Assembly (NCBI RefSeq): GCF_000720325.1
Contig: NZ_JOJM01000007.1
Span: 62,001 to 126,000, forward strand
DNA from: Streptomyces sp. NRRL B-1347
GTDB taxonomy: Bacteria; Actinomycetota; Actinomycetes; Streptomycetales; Streptomycetaceae
Length of the DNA stretch: 64,000 nt
Reading direction: 5' to 3'
This document shows, piece by piece, positions 26,176 to 33,471 of this stretch. The notes under the pieces were generated by a model. That model had not been told where the DNA came from. It saw only the letters and a list, made by a program, of their open reading frames with translations, and made no database searches. Made by a program: the position numbers and the translations under genes. Position 1 is the first letter of the stretch. Every line of letters begins with the position of its first letter.

Positions 26176-26532
26176 TCAGCTCTCGTCCGCCAAGCGGTCC
26201 GCCTGGAGTGCCGCCGCGGCCAGGACGCTGTCGAGCAGGCCGGGGAACAGGGCGTCCAGGTCGGCGCGGCGCAGGGCGTTGAGCTTGGCGGTGCCGCGGT
26301 AGTTCTGCTGGATCACGCCCGCCTCGCGCAGCACGCGGAAGTGGTGCGTGGTGGTGGACTTGGTGACCGGCAGCTCGAAGTGCGAGCACGTGAGCCCGGC
26401 GTCGTCCCGGGCCAGTTCGCGGACGACGAGCAGGCGCAGCGGGTCGGAGAGGGCGTGCAGCACGCCTTCGAGGCGGATCTCGTCACGCGCCGGGTGCGCG
26501 AGCACACGCGAGCTCGGGGCTGCGATCGTCAT
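26176..26532 (-). CDS. ArsR-like winged-helix transcriptional regulator
   Basis: 118 residues from ATG 26532. A compact winged helix: LEGVLHALSDPLRLLVVREL, then the recognition helix region ELPVTKSTTTHHFRVLREAG and the wing GVIQQNYRGTAKLNALR. The one cysteine (LTCSHFEL) precedes the recognition helix and could be redox- or electrophile-sensitive. It is divergent from an old yellow enzyme gene, and a perfect 15-bp palindrome lies within that gene's promoter (26638-26652). Repression of the flavoenzyme and of itself is the obvious model. Confidence 0.92.
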   Translation of the reverse strand: MTIAAPSSRVLAHPARDEIRLEGVLHALSDPLRLLVVRELARDDAGLTCSHFELPVTKSTTTHHFRVLREAGVIQQNYRGTAKLNALRRADLDALFPGLLDSVLAAAALQADRLADES

Positions 26533-26629
26533 GGCGGCTCCACTGGGGCGGGGCGTACGCGGCTGCGCGGCGCCGATGTGTGTACACGGTGCGTACGGGG
26601 CGTTTCCATTGTACGAGGGGCATCGTAGT

Positions 26630-26660
26630 TTGACATTCACCGTACTACGGTGCCTATCGT
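26630..26660 (+). promoter_or_regulatory. Promoter with embedded 15-bp palindrome (ArsR-like operator)
   Basis: TTGACA (26630-26635) is a perfect -35; TATCGT (26655-26660) is a TAnnnT -10, spacer 19 (CTATCG gives 18). The spacer contains CACCGTA-C-TACGGTG (26638-26652), a perfect inverted repeat. A dimer bound there would cover the RNA polymerase site of the flavoenzyme gene at 26739. Confidence 0.7.
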
Positions 26661-26738
26661 ACGAACGGCAGGGGCGTCCGGAGCGGCCTGTGGCGCCCCC
26701 TGTCCCGTTCCACTCGCCGCCCCCGAAGGGAGCACGCC

Positions 26739-27824
26739 GTGAGCGCGCTGTTCGAGCCCTACACCCTGCGGAACCTGACCATCCCCAACCGCGTCTGGAT
26801 GGCGCCGATGTGCCAGTACTCCGCCGAGGCCAGCGGCCCGAACGCGGGGGTCGCCACGGACTGGCACCTGGCCCACTACGCGGCGCGCGCCACCGGCGGC
26901 ACCGGTCTGCTCCTCACCGAGGCCACCGCCGTCAGCGCCGAGGGCCGCATCAGCCCCTGGGACCTCGGCATCTGGAACGACACGCAGGTCGCGGCACTGC
27001 GCCGGATCACCGACTTCGTCAAGGGCCAGCACGCGGTGCCCGGCATCCAGCTCGCGCACGCGGGCCGCAAGGCGTCGACGGACGCCACTTGGCGCGGCGG
27101 CGCGCCCCTCGCCCCGGACGCGGGCGGCTGGCAGCCGGTCGCCCCGAGCGCGGTGGCCTTCGACGAGCGCCACCCCGTCCCGACCGAGCTGACGGAGGCC
27201 GACATCCGGAAGATCGTCGGCGAGTTCGCGGACGCGGCGCGGCGCGCCCTGGACGCGGGCTTCGACGTCGCCGAGATCCACGGCGCCCACGGCTATCTGA
27301 TCGGCGAGTTCCTGTCCCCGCACAGCAACCGGCGCACCGACTCCTACGGCGGCGACTTCGCGGGCCGCACCCGCTTCGCCCTGGAGGTCGTCGACGCCGT
27401 GCGCGCGGTGTGGCCCGACGACAAGCCGCTGTTCTTCCGCGTCTCGGCCACGGACTGGCTGGAGGACGGCGCGCCGGGCTGGACCGCCGACGACACCGTC
27501 CGGCTCGCGCCGCTGCTCAAGGAGCACGGCGTGGACCTCCTCGACGTCTCCACCGGCGGCAACGCCGCGGGCGTGCGCATCCCCAGCGGGCCCAACTACC
27601 AGGTCCCCTTCGCCGCCCGGGTGAAGACGGAGACGGAGCTGCCCGTCGCGGCCGTGGGTCTGATCACCGAGGCCGCGCAGGCCGAGAAGATCCTCGCCAA
27701 CGGCGAGGCCGACGCGATCCTGCTCGGCAGGGAGCTGCTGCGCAACCCGTCGTTCGCCCGGCAGGCCGCCCGTGAGCTGGGCGCCGACGTACACGTTCCG
27801 AACCAGTACCTGCGCTCCGTCTGA
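26739..27824 (+). CDS. Old yellow enzyme (NADH:flavin oxidoreductase, YqjM-like)
   Basis: 361 residues from GTG 26739. An FMN TIM-barrel ene-reductase of the thermophilic-like OYE class: APMCQYSAE carries the class-typical Cys and Tyr near the flavin, IQLAHAGRKAS and the IHGAHGYLIGEFLSP block hold the substrate-binding His pair, and LLGRELLRNP closes the phosphate site. It reduces activated alkenes, often detoxifying electrophiles such as quinones or enals. Expression is probably controlled by the divergent ArsR-like gene through the operator in its promoter. Confidence 0.95.
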   Translation: MSALFEPYTLRNLTIPNRVWMAPMCQYSAEASGPNAGVATDWHLAHYAARATGGTGLLLTEATAVSAEGRISPWDLGIWNDTQVAALRRITDFVKGQHAVPGIQLAHAGRKASTDATWRGGAPLAPDAGGWQPVAPSAVAFDERHPVPTELTEADIRKIVGEFADAARRALDAGFDVAEIHGAHGYLIGEFLSPHSNRRTDSYGGDFAGRTRFALEVVDAVRAVWPDDKPLFFRVSATDWLEDGAPGWTADDTVRLAPLLKEHGVDLLDVSTGGNAAGVRIPSGPNYQVPFAARVKTETELPVAAVGLITEAAQAEKILANGEADAILLGRELLRNPSFARQAARELGADVHVPNQYLRSV

Positions 27825-27852
27825 GCCCCTACCGCGGCGGGGCCACACGCGC

Positions 27853-27888
27853 GAGCGCCGCCGGGAGGATGCCCTCCCGGCGGCGCTC
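27853..27888. terminator. Bidirectional terminator hairpin
   Basis: GAGCGCCGCCGGGAGG (27853-27868), loop ATGC, CCTCCCGGCGGCGCTC (27873-27888): a perfect 16-bp stem between the convergent old yellow enzyme and L,D-transpeptidase genes. No T-run on either side. Confidence 0.75.
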
Positions 27889-27905
27889 GGCGGCTCCCGG
27901 ACCGA

Positions 27906-28601
27906 TCAGGTGCCCGGCTTGCGGCCGTAGACGAACACGTCGTCGCCCTTGCGCAGCATGTTCCAGTACTTCACGGCGTCCTTCTTCGTCATGTTGACGC
28001 AGCCGTGCGAGCCCGGCGGGGACCAGACGCTGATGCCCACCGAGTGGAAGGCCTGGCCGCCGTCGAAGAACTGGCTGTACGGCATGGGCACGTGGTACAG
28101 GCTCGACACGTGGTCGATGTCCCGCCAGTAGACCTTCTTCAGGCCGGTGCGGGTCTCGTGGCCGTTGCGGCCGGTGCGCACGGGGACCGGCCCGTACTTG
28201 AGCTGCTTGCCGTCCTGGATCCAGCTGAGCTGGAGCGTCAGGTCGACGCAGGCGATGCGGCCCTTGTTGGTCGGGCACTTGCCCGCCTTGTTCGGGTTGT
28301 TGCCCACCGCCTTCTGCTTGTTCATCAGGTCCATCACGCCCCAGGTGACGGCGCCCGCGTACCCCGCGTTCGGGGTGATCTTGTGCTTGGTCTGGAAGGC
28401 CTTGATGGCCTTGCAGTCGGCGGCCGACTGCTTGCCGTCCACCGGACGGCCGAGGAACTTCTCGACCTGCTTCTGGTACGGCCCGGTCTGCGTCGAGCAC
28501 GACGCGGCCTGTGCGGTGCCGGTCCCCATCGCGATCGCGAGCGGGGCCACCATTCCGGCGATCCCCAGTGCGACGGCCCCTCGTCTGCCTATCTCCCCCA
28601 C
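27906..28601 (-). CDS. Secreted L,D-transpeptidase with peptidoglycan-binding domain
   Basis: 231 residues. GTG 28601 is chosen because AAAGGAG lies nine bases upstream and a signal peptide follows (VALGIAGMVAPLAIAMG, cleavage after AQA). Next is a peptidoglycan-binding type 1 domain (QKQVEKFLGRPVDGKQSAAD, KAIKAFQTKHKI), then a YkuD catalytic domain ending in the active-site motif AFHSVGISVWSPPGSHGCVN with the nucleophilic Cys. It forms 3-3 crosslinks in peptidoglycan. The gene begins 29 bases after the amidohydrolase stop on the same strand and may be cotranscribed with it. Confidence 0.93.
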   Translation of the reverse strand: MGEIGRRGAVALGIAGMVAPLAIAMGTGTAQAASCSTQTGPYQKQVEKFLGRPVDGKQSAADCKAIKAFQTKHKITPNAGYAGAVTWGVMDLMNKQKAVGNNPNKAGKCPTNKGRIACVDLTLQLSWIQDGKQLKYGPVPVRTGRNGHETRTGLKKVYWRDIDHVSSLYHVPMPYSQFFDGGQAFHSVGISVWSPPGSHGCVNMTKKDAVKYWNMLRKGDDVFVYGRKPGT

Positions 28602-28630
28602 AGCTGCGCGCTCCTTTTTCGTACTAATGG

Positions 28631-31600
28631 CTAATTCCCCCTGGTAGACAGCGCGCGGCCCAGGTTCGTTGTAGGGGGAATTGACACAGGTCTGTAACAG
28701 CGGCGGGCCGCCGACGCGAAGGCCCCCACCAGCTCCTGGGTCTCGTACGGCGTGCCGCCGCGCAGCACCCCGACCGTGCGCACCAGCGTGGCGAAGTCGG
28801 TGAACGGATCGCCGTCGACGATCGTCAGATCGGCGATCCGGCCCCGCTCGACGGTGCCGAGGTCCTTGTCGACGCCGAAGAGCCGGGCGGGCAGGACCGT
28901 CGCGGTGCGCAGCGCCTCGACCGGGGAGAGCCCGCCCCGGTGCAGGGCGCGCAGGCCCATGTGCAGGGCCAGGCCGACGGGCACGAGGGGCTGGTCCGTG
29001 CCGAGCGCCACGAGTCCGCCCGCGGCGAGGATCCGCCGGTAGACGTCGGTCTCCGTGCGCAGCGTGGCGAGCTGGGCGGCGGTCGGCGGCGTCGCGGCCG
29101 ACTTGCGGACGCTCTCCACGTCCCACGGCGGCATCACGGCCGTGACCCGGGGGTCGTCGGCGAGCGAGGGATCGGCGCCGATCAGGGGCACGGACGTGAA
29201 CGGCGTCGCGATGAGCGCGAAGCCCGCGCCGCGCGCGGTGTAGATCTCGGTGACGTCGTCGTAGGCGCGGCCCGACGCGGTGGTGGCGTGCCCGAACTCG
29301 GCCCGCTGGGTGGCCTGCAGATGGCTCGTCAGGTCCTGCCCGGTCTGGATGCCCGGCGACAGGAAGTGGCTGCCGCTGCGCACGCCGAGCCGCTCGTGGG
29401 CGAAGCGCGCCGCCTCCTCCATGATCCAGCCCGGCGCCCGTACGTACGTCTTGACGAAGTCCCAGTCGAGTTGCTCGGCCCGCTCCAGGGAGCGTCTGAG
29501 CCCCGCCCGGGTGCGGTGGGCGCGGCCCATGCTGTAGGCGACGCGGCTGCCGTCGAGGAGCTCTCCCGTGGTCAGCAGGCGCGGTCCGGCGAGCTGCCCG
29601 GTGGCCACCGCCTCGCGGATGCGGGCCTGTTCGTGGGCGAAGCCGCCCAGCGACACGGCGGTGGTGATGCCGTAGGTGAGCTGACCCACCGTCTGCCGTC
29701 CGCCGTACGTGCTCTGCCAGGGGTGGGTGTGCGTGTCCCACAGGCCCGGGAGCACGGTGCGGTCGGAGGCGTCGATCCTGCGCCCTGCCGTGCGGGCGGC
29801 CCGGTGCGGCGCGACCTCGGCGACGCGGCCCCGGCGCACGACGACGTCGACGTCCTCGCGCACGGTGGTCCCGGTGCCGTCCCACAGCCGTCCGGCGTGC
29901 ACCACGGTGTCGGCGGGGGCAGGGCGGCGCTGGTCGAGCGGGACCCGGACGGTGCGGGCGCGGCCGCCGTCGACGCCGATCAGGCGCAGGCGGGTGCCCG
30001 ACAGGTAGAGCAGGGTCGCGGAGTCGCCCGACCAGGTGGGGTGGTCGGCGGGTTCGGTGGTGAGGGTGCGGAGCCCGCCGCGCGGGGTGCCGTCGGCCGT
30101 CACGGGCAGCAGGCACAGGGCGGACTCGACGATCACGGCGAGCCAGCGCCCGTCCGGCGACCAGACGGGCCCGGAGTCGTAGCGGTCGGCGATGGAGGTG
30201 TGCGGCGCGACGGTGTGGAGCCGGGCGGTGCCGCTGGTGGTGTCGACGACGCGGACGAGGTTGTAGCCCTCGCGGAAGCGCAGGCTGAGGCGGTTGCGGT
30301 CGCAGAACGCGAGGTGGCGGCCGTCGGGCGACCAGCTGGGGCGGCCGGGAAGGCCGCCGCCGCCCAGCGGCTCCGCGAGCGCCCGCTCGGTGCCGGTGTC
30401 CAGGTCGCGGACGACGAGCCGCCCGGTCAGGTCGAGGCAGGCGAGCCGCTTGCCGTCGGGCGAGAGCGCCGGGTGCACCCGGCCGCCGGTGGCCAGGGTG
30501 GTCTCGGCGCCGCTGGCCAGGTCGTGCCGGTACACGCCGAGCAGTCCGTCGCGGTCGTCGGCGTACACCAGGGAGCGGCCGTCGCGGGCCCACGACGGGC
30601 CGAGCAGATAGCGGGTGGGCTCCGCCTTGCGCAGGCGGCGCGGCGCCTTGCCGCCCGAGGTGCCCGCGAGCCACAGCGAGTTCAGGGCCGCGAACGCGAC
30701 GTGCCGGCCGTCCGGCGAGAGGGCGGGCAGGTGGATGCCCCGCACCGGGCGCACCCGGCCCTCGCCGAGGTCGTACTCCTTGACCCGGTAGCGGGGCCGG
30801 TCCACGGGCAGGACGCCCTCGAAGGGGATCGGCCGCGGTGTGCCGGGGGCGTCGGGGCGGACGAGGACGAAACGGCCGTCGACGGTGAGGAGCAGCTCGC
30901 CGTCCTTCGTCCAGCGGGGCGGCACGGGCGAGATGTCGCCGGGGACGCCGACGGGTTCGCCGTCGACGACGAGCGCGCAGGAGGCGTTCGGGGCCGGCGT
31001 GGTCCGCAGATAGGCGAGGCGGCGGCCGTCCGGGGCCGGGGCCGGGGTCATCACCTGGGCGTTCGCGGTCTCGGTGTGTTCGACGACGACGGGGCCCGTG
31101 CCCCGGGCGGGTACGGCGGCGACCGTGCGCGCTTCGAGGGTGACGCCCGTGGGGCCGGTGACGCCCTTGGCCCGGACGAAGAGGATGCGTGCGCCGTCCG
31201 GGGTCCACGCGGGGTCGAAGTCCTCCCAGCGGCCGTCCTGCAAGGGGCCTTCCTGCCCCGGGACGCCCGTGACCCGGTGCACCTCGCCGGTGCGCAGGTC
31301 GAGGACGTGGACGCGGTAGGCGCTGCCCGCCACCGGGTCGCCGCCCCGCTCGGAGGCGAAGGCGATCCTGGTGCCGTCGGGCGACCAGGCCGGGCCCCGG
31401 TCGTCCCACGGCCCTTCGGTCCGCCGGCGCAGGTCGGTGCCGTCGGCGCGCACGGTCCAGAGGTGGAAGCCACCGTCTCGGTAGGCGCAGAACGCGATGT
31501 GCTCGCCGTCCGGCGCGTACACCGGCCGGTTGGGTTCGAGGCCGGGCGGGGTGAGCGGCACGGCCTCGCCGCCGGTGCGCGGGGCGGACCACAGGACGTG

Positions 31601-31846
31601 CTGCACCTCGGCGATCAGCCGGTCACCCGCGGGTGAGAGCGTCGCCGAGCCGTTGGTGGCGCGGGTGAAGGAAAGGGACACGCCGGTGTCGGGGCGGGCC
31701 ACGGCGGGCGCGGGGGCCGCGACACCCGCCGCACTCGTGGCCGCGACGCCCGCCGCGCCCGCGGCGACGAGCAGTTGACGGCGTGTCAGGGAGACCGGAA
31801 GGAGAGGGGAGGAAGACAACGAGTCAGTGTGACTGTCACGGTCCAT
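28631..31846 (-). CDS. Tat-exported TolB-like beta-propeller/amidohydrolase fusion
   Basis: 1071 residues from ATG 31846. A Tat signal (LTRRQLLVAAGAAGVAATSA) is followed by about 600 residues of PD40/TolB-type propeller repeats (PVYAPDGEHIAFCAYRDG, PAWSPDGTRIAFAS, PALSPDGKRLACLD, PVWSPDGRWLAVI) and a C-terminal amidohydrolase domain: metal-binding LWDTHTHPW, later His in RSGSHFLSPG, FGHATTASG, and the catalytic-type Asp in ALGTDQPLVP. Such fusions resemble exported imidazolonepropionase/prolidase-like hydrolases. The substrate is unknown. The gene shares its strand with the L,D-transpeptidase that follows it. Confidence 0.9.
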   Translation of the reverse strand: MDRDSHTDSLSSSPLLPVSLTRRQLLVAAGAAGVAATSAAGVAAPAPAVARPDTGVSLSFTRATNGSATLSPAGDRLIAEVQHVLWSAPRTGGEAVPLTPPGLEPNRPVYAPDGEHIAFCAYRDGGFHLWTVRADGTDLRRRTEGPWDDRGPAWSPDGTRIAFASERGGDPVAGSAYRVHVLDLRTGEVHRVTGVPGQEGPLQDGRWEDFDPAWTPDGARILFVRAKGVTGPTGVTLEARTVAAVPARGTGPVVVEHTETANAQVMTPAPAPDGRRLAYLRTTPAPNASCALVVDGEPVGVPGDISPVPPRWTKDGELLLTVDGRFVLVRPDAPGTPRPIPFEGVLPVDRPRYRVKEYDLGEGRVRPVRGIHLPALSPDGRHVAFAALNSLWLAGTSGGKAPRRLRKAEPTRYLLGPSWARDGRSLVYADDRDGLLGVYRHDLASGAETTLATGGRVHPALSPDGKRLACLDLTGRLVVRDLDTGTERALAEPLGGGGLPGRPSWSPDGRHLAFCDRNRLSLRFREGYNLVRVVDTTSGTARLHTVAPHTSIADRYDSGPVWSPDGRWLAVIVESALCLLPVTADGTPRGGLRTLTTEPADHPTWSGDSATLLYLSGTRLRLIGVDGGRARTVRVPLDQRRPAPADTVVHAGRLWDGTGTTVREDVDVVVRRGRVAEVAPHRAARTAGRRIDASDRTVLPGLWDTHTHPWQSTYGGRQTVGQLTYGITTAVSLGGFAHEQARIREAVATGQLAGPRLLTTGELLDGSRVAYSMGRAHRTRAGLRRSLERAEQLDWDFVKTYVRAPGWIMEEAARFAHERLGVRSGSHFLSPGIQTGQDLTSHLQATQRAEFGHATTASGRAYDDVTEIYTARGAGFALIATPFTSVPLIGADPSLADDPRVTAVMPPWDVESVRKSAATPPTAAQLATLRTETDVYRRILAAGGLVALGTDQPLVPVGLALHMGLRALHRGGLSPVEALRTATVLPARLFGVDKDLGTVERGRIADLTIVDGDPFTDFATLVRTVGVLRGGTPYETQELVGAFASAARRCYRPVSIPPTTNLGRALSTRGN

Positions 31847-32027
31847 GACACAGCACACTCGCGCACCGCGGGGACGCGGGCAACACCGCCTTCACGCGCC
31901 GTCACCCTCGTATCGGGGCACAGGAGTCACCCGGAGGGCGCACGCCTCGGGGTCCGGACTCCACGGTCGGCAAGCGCGCGGCGGTATTCGGTTCGCGCGG
32001 CGCGCCGCCCCTGCCATGATCGGCGGC

Positions 32028-32882
32028 ATGCACCCCGGCGCCACCCCTCGTCAGCCCACCGCCGCCGACGTCCGCGGCCTCGTGCGCGAGGCGCTGCCGC
32101 ACGCGCACGACCTGCCCGTCGCGCCCGTGGACGAAGGGGGCGAGCACTCCACCTGGTGGGTCGGCGACCGGTACGTGCTGCGGATCGCCCCGGACGAGGA
32201 CGCGTCGGTCCGACAGCGGCGCGAGCTGGCCCTGCGGGACGCGCTGCGCCCCCTGTTGTCCGTGGACGTGCCCGCGAGCGCCGCGTCCGGCTCGTGGGCG
32301 CCGGGGCGCGCGTACACCGTCGACGTACGGCTGCCCGGCGTATCGGCGGAGCGCCGCGCGGTCGGCCCGGAGGGCGAGCGGGACCTGGCGCGGCTGCTCG
32401 GGGTGCTGCGCGCGGCCGCCGCTCCCCCGCTGCCCGCGTCGGCGCCGCGGGCCCTCGGCGCGCTCGGGGCGGCGGCCGGACGCGCCCTGGCCCGGCTCGC
32501 CGCCGACGGCGAGGTCCCCCGCGGCCTCGCGGTCGACGCCACGGCCGGCCCCGCGCCCGCCGCCTCCGTGGTCCTGCACAACGACCTCAAGGGCGAGCAC
32601 CTGCTGGTGAGCTCAGCCGGCCGAGTGAGCGGCGTGCTCGACTGGGCGGACGCCGTCGTGGGCGACCCCGCCGAGGACATCGCCGGACTCGCCCTGTCGG
32701 TGGGGGCCGCGGCGGCCGCGCGGGTGGCGGCCGGGGCAGGACACGCGGCCGCCGTGGCCGAGCGCGGACTGCTCCTGGCCCGCTGCGACACCGCGATCCG
32801 GCTCGCCGACCGCCTGTACGGGGACGACGACAGCCCGGTGCCCCTGCTGCGGGCCCAGCTGGCGCGCGCCTGGGAGCGGTGA
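32028..32882 (+). CDS. Aminoglycoside phosphotransferase (APH)-fold kinase
   Basis: 284 residues. A small-molecule kinase fold: nucleotide region VDEGGEHSTWWVGDRYVLRI, catalytic loop VVLHNDLKGEHLLV and the DxD-like GVLDWADAVVGDPAEDIA. The catalytic loop reads HND-x4-H where most members have HGD-x4-N, so the Asn that helps hold magnesium is replaced by His, a variant known in the family. ATG 32028 is preferred over 32016 because CATGAT lies seven bases before it (leaderless pattern). A resistance role is possible but unproven; the substrate could be any alcohol metabolite. Confidence 0.86.
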   Translation: MHPGATPRQPTAADVRGLVREALPHAHDLPVAPVDEGGEHSTWWVGDRYVLRIAPDEDASVRQRRELALRDALRPLLSVDVPASAASGSWAPGRAYTVDVRLPGVSAERRAVGPEGERDLARLLGVLRAAAAPPLPASAPRALGALGAAAGRALARLAADGEVPRGLAVDATAGPAPAASVVLHNDLKGEHLLVSSAGRVSGVLDWADAVVGDPAEDIAGLALSVGAAAAARVAAGAGHAAAVAERGLLLARCDTAIRLADRLYGDDDSPVPLLRAQLARAWER

Positions 32883-33112
32883 GCCCGGCCCGGCGCCCCC
32901 CCCGCCGCACACCACGCCCGCACGGCACGCCCGTACCGGACGCAACTCCCCTGCCGGCCTAGGGACTTCCCTAGGTGCCGCACCGAAGCGGGCGCCGCGC
33001 GGGGGCTCCTATCCTGGTCGCCCTTGCCATGCGTCACGGCTGTGCGCGCGTCACGTCCTTCCCCGTCGTCACGCGTCACGGCTCGCGCCCCGCAGCGGCC
33101 CCGGGAGGCGTT

Positions 33113-33310
33113 GTGCGCTACGTCATCGAGGTGTACCGGTCGCACGACGGGGTGTGCGGGAACGTCGTGTGCGAGAACCCCGAGAACTCCGAGCACACCG
33201 AGAGCCCGCCGCGGCCGTTCCACGGCTGGCTGGAACTGCTCTCGCTGCTCGAACCGCCGCTGCCCGAGGCCTTCGCCCTGGGGGACGTGACGCCCGACGA
33301 CACGCCGTAG
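33113..33310 (+). CDS. Small conserved-type protein, unknown function
   Basis: 65 residues from GTG 33113 with GGGAGG five bases upstream. The protein starts with a beta-strand-like VRYVIEVYRS, has two Cys (GVCGNVVCEN), and ends in an amphipathic helix FHGWLELLSLLE and an acidic tail. Similar short proteins of the pattern RYVI-x-V...GWLELL-x-LLE are common in actinomycetes, without a function. It precedes the LAL regulator by 161 bases on the same strand. Confidence 0.65.
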   Translation: MRYVIEVYRSHDGVCGNVVCENPENSEHTESPPRPFHGWLELLSLLEPPLPEAFALGDVTPDDTP

Positions 33311-33471
33311 CCCACCGCCACGCCTGGCACACCGCATGGCCGCGGATCCGGGCATTTGGCTTGTGCACAAGGTGTGTTGGACACCATCGTGGGGTCCATG
33401 GCCATGCGTTCGGCACGGGTCGCCCACTCCCACAGGCCCCCCGTGGCCGCTGCCGGTGCCCGGGGGCGGCG

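Noticed and set aside
27906..31592. 1228-codon minus-strand frame that would fuse the amidohydrolase region with the L,D-transpeptidase
   Set aside because: Only its last 231 codons are real. The upstream part is Arg/Pro-rich nonsense in a frame shifted relative to the propeller-amidohydrolase; the true start is GTG 28601 with a good ribosome binding site and signal peptide.
28940..31636. 898-codon plus-strand frame opposite the amidohydrolase
   Set aside because: No recognisable domain; explained by codon bias of the opposite strand.
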